In this document: one piece after another, positions 62,901 through 64,000 of the stretch
How the letters are laid out: each line of letters begins with the position of its first letter
Position numbering within the stretch: position 1 is the stretch's first letter
Assembly (NCBI GenBank): GCA_963965975.1
Contig: OZ014412.1
Span: forward strand, 684,501-748,500
Direction: 5' to 3'
DNA: 64,000 nucleotides
DNA from: Xestospongia bergquistia
Lineage: Eukaryota > Porifera > Demospongiae > Haplosclerida > Petrosiidae
Notes under the pieces: generated by a model
The model's input: the letters and a program-made list of their open reading frames with translations, nothing else
Databases searched by the model: none
Told to the model about the DNA's origin: nothing
Translations under genes and position numbers: made by a program

Positions 62901-63165
62901 AAATTAGATGATGTAGTACAAGATTCTGATATATCAGATGAGGCACTTCCTGAAGACTGCTTTAATACATCCAATTCTACACAATCATTTCCCTTCATTT
63001 TACACACCACAGATAAATTTATGTTGTAAGTAACATTACGTGAGACTGGGAACATTGTGATAACTGTATCATAAGTCAGACATAATAGACTCACGTATTA
63101 TTAGTTCACTTACTACAACTACTAGACACTTGAATAACATAAAACAAATATAATGAGTTCTTCAT
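59915..63165 (-). CDS. Gene Q4: Ig/FN3 receptor with acidic tail
   Basis: Exons (minus): signal 63165-63114, Ig 63063-62788, FN3 61964-61698, split FN3-like 61654-61575 plus 61532-61301, four-Cys 61258-60947, TM 60892-60728, tail 60673-60640, 60597-60547, 60504-60295, 60232-60184, 60137-60006, 59956-59915. All phases agree and the ectodomain, four-Cys domain and TM are open, making this the best-preserved Q gene. One in-frame TAG (60395-60393) lies in the 210-nt tail exon where Q3 has CAG, so the tail may end there or the exon may be skipped. Downstream exons remain open and conserved (YPYDDP, RKRLQPTD). The Ig-FN3 intron is enlarged to 823 nt by an insertion with a minisatellite. Head-to-head with the next gene. 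Confidence 0.74.
62100..62660. repeat. Insertion with GGAACTAAAACT-type minisatellite in a Q4 intron
   Basis: Q1 and Q4 introns align on both sides, but Q4 has about 0.5 kb extra here. From about 62245 to 62565 it consists of degenerate repeats of GGAACTAAAACT and its complement (GTTCCAGTTCTAGAACT), i.e. both orientations. No coding potential. Possibly a transposon-borne satellite. Confidence 0.7.
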
Positions 63166-63263
63166 TTTCTGGGCACAGACAAGGGGGCGTGTCAAACCAA
63201 ATTAAAATGCTTTACATCCGTAAGTTATAAGTAGTGTTACTCCTCCACGACCAGAGCAATGTC
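63166..63263. promoter_or_regulatory. Short divergent promoter region
   Basis: Only 98 bp separate the Q4 ATG (63165, minus) from the next gene's ATG (63264, plus). The Q-type box GGTTTGACACGCCCCC lies at 63183-63199. Both genes belong to the same receptor family, so shared regulation is plausible. Confidence 0.45.
63183..63199 (-). promoter_or_regulatory. GC-rich TTTGACACGCCCCC box before Q4
   Basis: Same 17 bp as upstream of Q1 (38884-38900), 17 nt from the ATG. Conservation beyond the coding region is limited nearby, which favours function over mere duplication. Confidence 0.38.
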
Positions 63264-63449
63264 ATGGACTTTATTGTTTTTATCAGCTTCTGTACATTGT
63301 TAGGAGGACTAGCAGTAGGGAACCCAGGTAAGAGATGGATTAAGTAATTTGATTTTGAAAATAAACAGAAGATATTTTAGCTGTGCAATCATATATATAT
63401 ATACATATGTCTATATGTAATACACACACTAACACACACACGCGCGCAT

Positions 63450-63481
<32 letters not shown>

Positions 63482-64000
63482 TGATAGAGAGAAAGCAAAT
63501 AGTCATATTAAATGGTATTATTGGAAATGTGCAAAAAGTGTATCATTACATAGTTTGTTTATTTTGTTATGAAGTCTTTCTCTTCAAATACACATATATA
63601 TTATATTTGCTTTCATTTCAATGCCTAACTATCTAGTAGGTTATGTTGGCATTGATGTTGAGTTGACTATATATTGTCATAAGTAGTATATACCATATCA
63701 TTGTGTTTGTTGTATTTTTATTTATTAGTTTTTATTGAGAAGCCTGTCTCAGTCAATGCTAGTCTCAATTCTACAGCAACTTTCATCTGTAAATGTCGTT
63801 ATTGTGTCGGACAATTTTGGGAAGTAAATGGACTATCTGCTAACTTTGATGTAAATCAAAACAAAGGAGTTGATCCAGGAGGACCTTATTACTTATCAAA
63901 TGGAGTCAAGCTATACAATGTCTCAATGCCAGCTTCAATTCAATTAAATAACTCTACTATACAATGTATTATATATAATGAATCTTCTTTTAAAAATAGT
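63264..64000 (+). CDS. Gene S: Ig-type receptor, 5' part only
   Basis: Signal exon 63264-63327 (MDFIVFISFCTLLGG then AVGNP), 401-nt intron, then an Ig exon from 63729 that is open to the window edge. The join is phase 1 as in the rest of the family. The Ig begins VFIEKPVSVNASLNSTATF, matching the HPQSVNTTLNST pattern of P and M genes, and has a CKCRYC cluster and several N-glycosylation sites. The gene continues beyond 64000, so downstream domains cannot be seen. An upstream ATG at 63259 is in another frame and stops quickly. Confidence 0.7.
63396..63482. repeat. Simple repeats (TA)n and (CA)n/(CG)n in the gene S intron
   Basis: Several short TA runs, an ACACACACACGCGCGC tract near 63425-63447 and a longer TA run at about 63455-63482. 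Low-complexity intron sequence. Confidence 0.85.

Noticed and set aside
1..64000. tRNA or rRNA genes
   Set aside because: I saw no stretch with tRNA A/B boxes or rRNA core motifs; a tRNAscan-SE and Infernal run would be needed to exclude them fully.

Overview
This is AT-rich animal nuclear DNA with very compact multi-exon genes. Introns are mostly 40-150 nt with GT..AG ends. Almost every gene-like stretch encodes one related family of single-pass surface proteins: signal peptide, one Ig-like domain, one or more FN3-like domains, a membrane-proximal domain with four cysteines, a Ser/Thr/Pro stalk, a transmembrane (TM) helix and a tyrosine-bearing tail. Gene density, intron size, base composition and extreme tandem diversification suggest an early-branching metazoan. 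My best guess is a demosponge of the Amphimedon type, but nothing in the window proves the species.

Layout. 1-2 kb: no clear gene, only a foldback repeat and a duplicated TM-like segment. 2.0-4.8 kb (+): gene A, a complete family member. 5.5-6.5 kb (-): a broken Ty3/gypsy retroelement that abuts, and has probably removed, the 3' end of an M-type gene (6.7-8.0 kb, -). 8.66-9.07 kb (-): the last two exons of a mitochondrial carrier resembling SLC25A27/UCP4, the only recognisable unrelated gene. 10.56-10.96 kb (+): an orphan stalk/TM/tail end. 12.26-15.10 kb (-): gene R1, followed by two decayed copies (R2, R3; 16.8-20.4 kb). 21.5-31.4 kb (+): three tandem P-type genes on a ~3-kb period. P1 and P2 are nearly identical. 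P3 shares their 5' half but has extra FN3 exons and a different stalk, TM and tail.

31.4-63.2 kb is a mosaic of repeated blocks: [P3-type gene or 3' fragment, +] - [~2-kb spacer] - [M-type gene, -] - [Q-type gene, -], present about four times (Q1-Q4, M1-M4). The blocks are interrupted by five short + strand TM/tail modules and several M fragments. Q1 and Q4 keep all exons, Q2 and Q3 are truncated at the same breakpoint, and Q2 carries a TA-flanked MITE. At 63.26 kb another Ig-type gene starts on the + strand, head-to-head with Q4 across under 100 bp, and runs off the window.

How the parts fit together. All extracellular modules sit on phase 1-1 exons, apart from one FN3-like module split by a phase-0 intron, so modules can be exchanged without breaking frame. 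Ectodomains are conserved but tails differ: ITIM-like ISYEDV with a YVN motif in P1/P2; NPAY plus ITSM-like TAYGLV in P3; a YAAM motif in M; an acidic YPYDDP tail in Q. This combination (clustered, rapidly duplicating Ig/FN3 receptors with interchangeable signalling tails) is what one would expect of an invertebrate self/non-self or immune-type receptor complex, analogous in logic to the Hydractinia Alr genes. That role is inference. All exon boundaries below were read by eye from reading frame, phase continuity and GT/AG sites.
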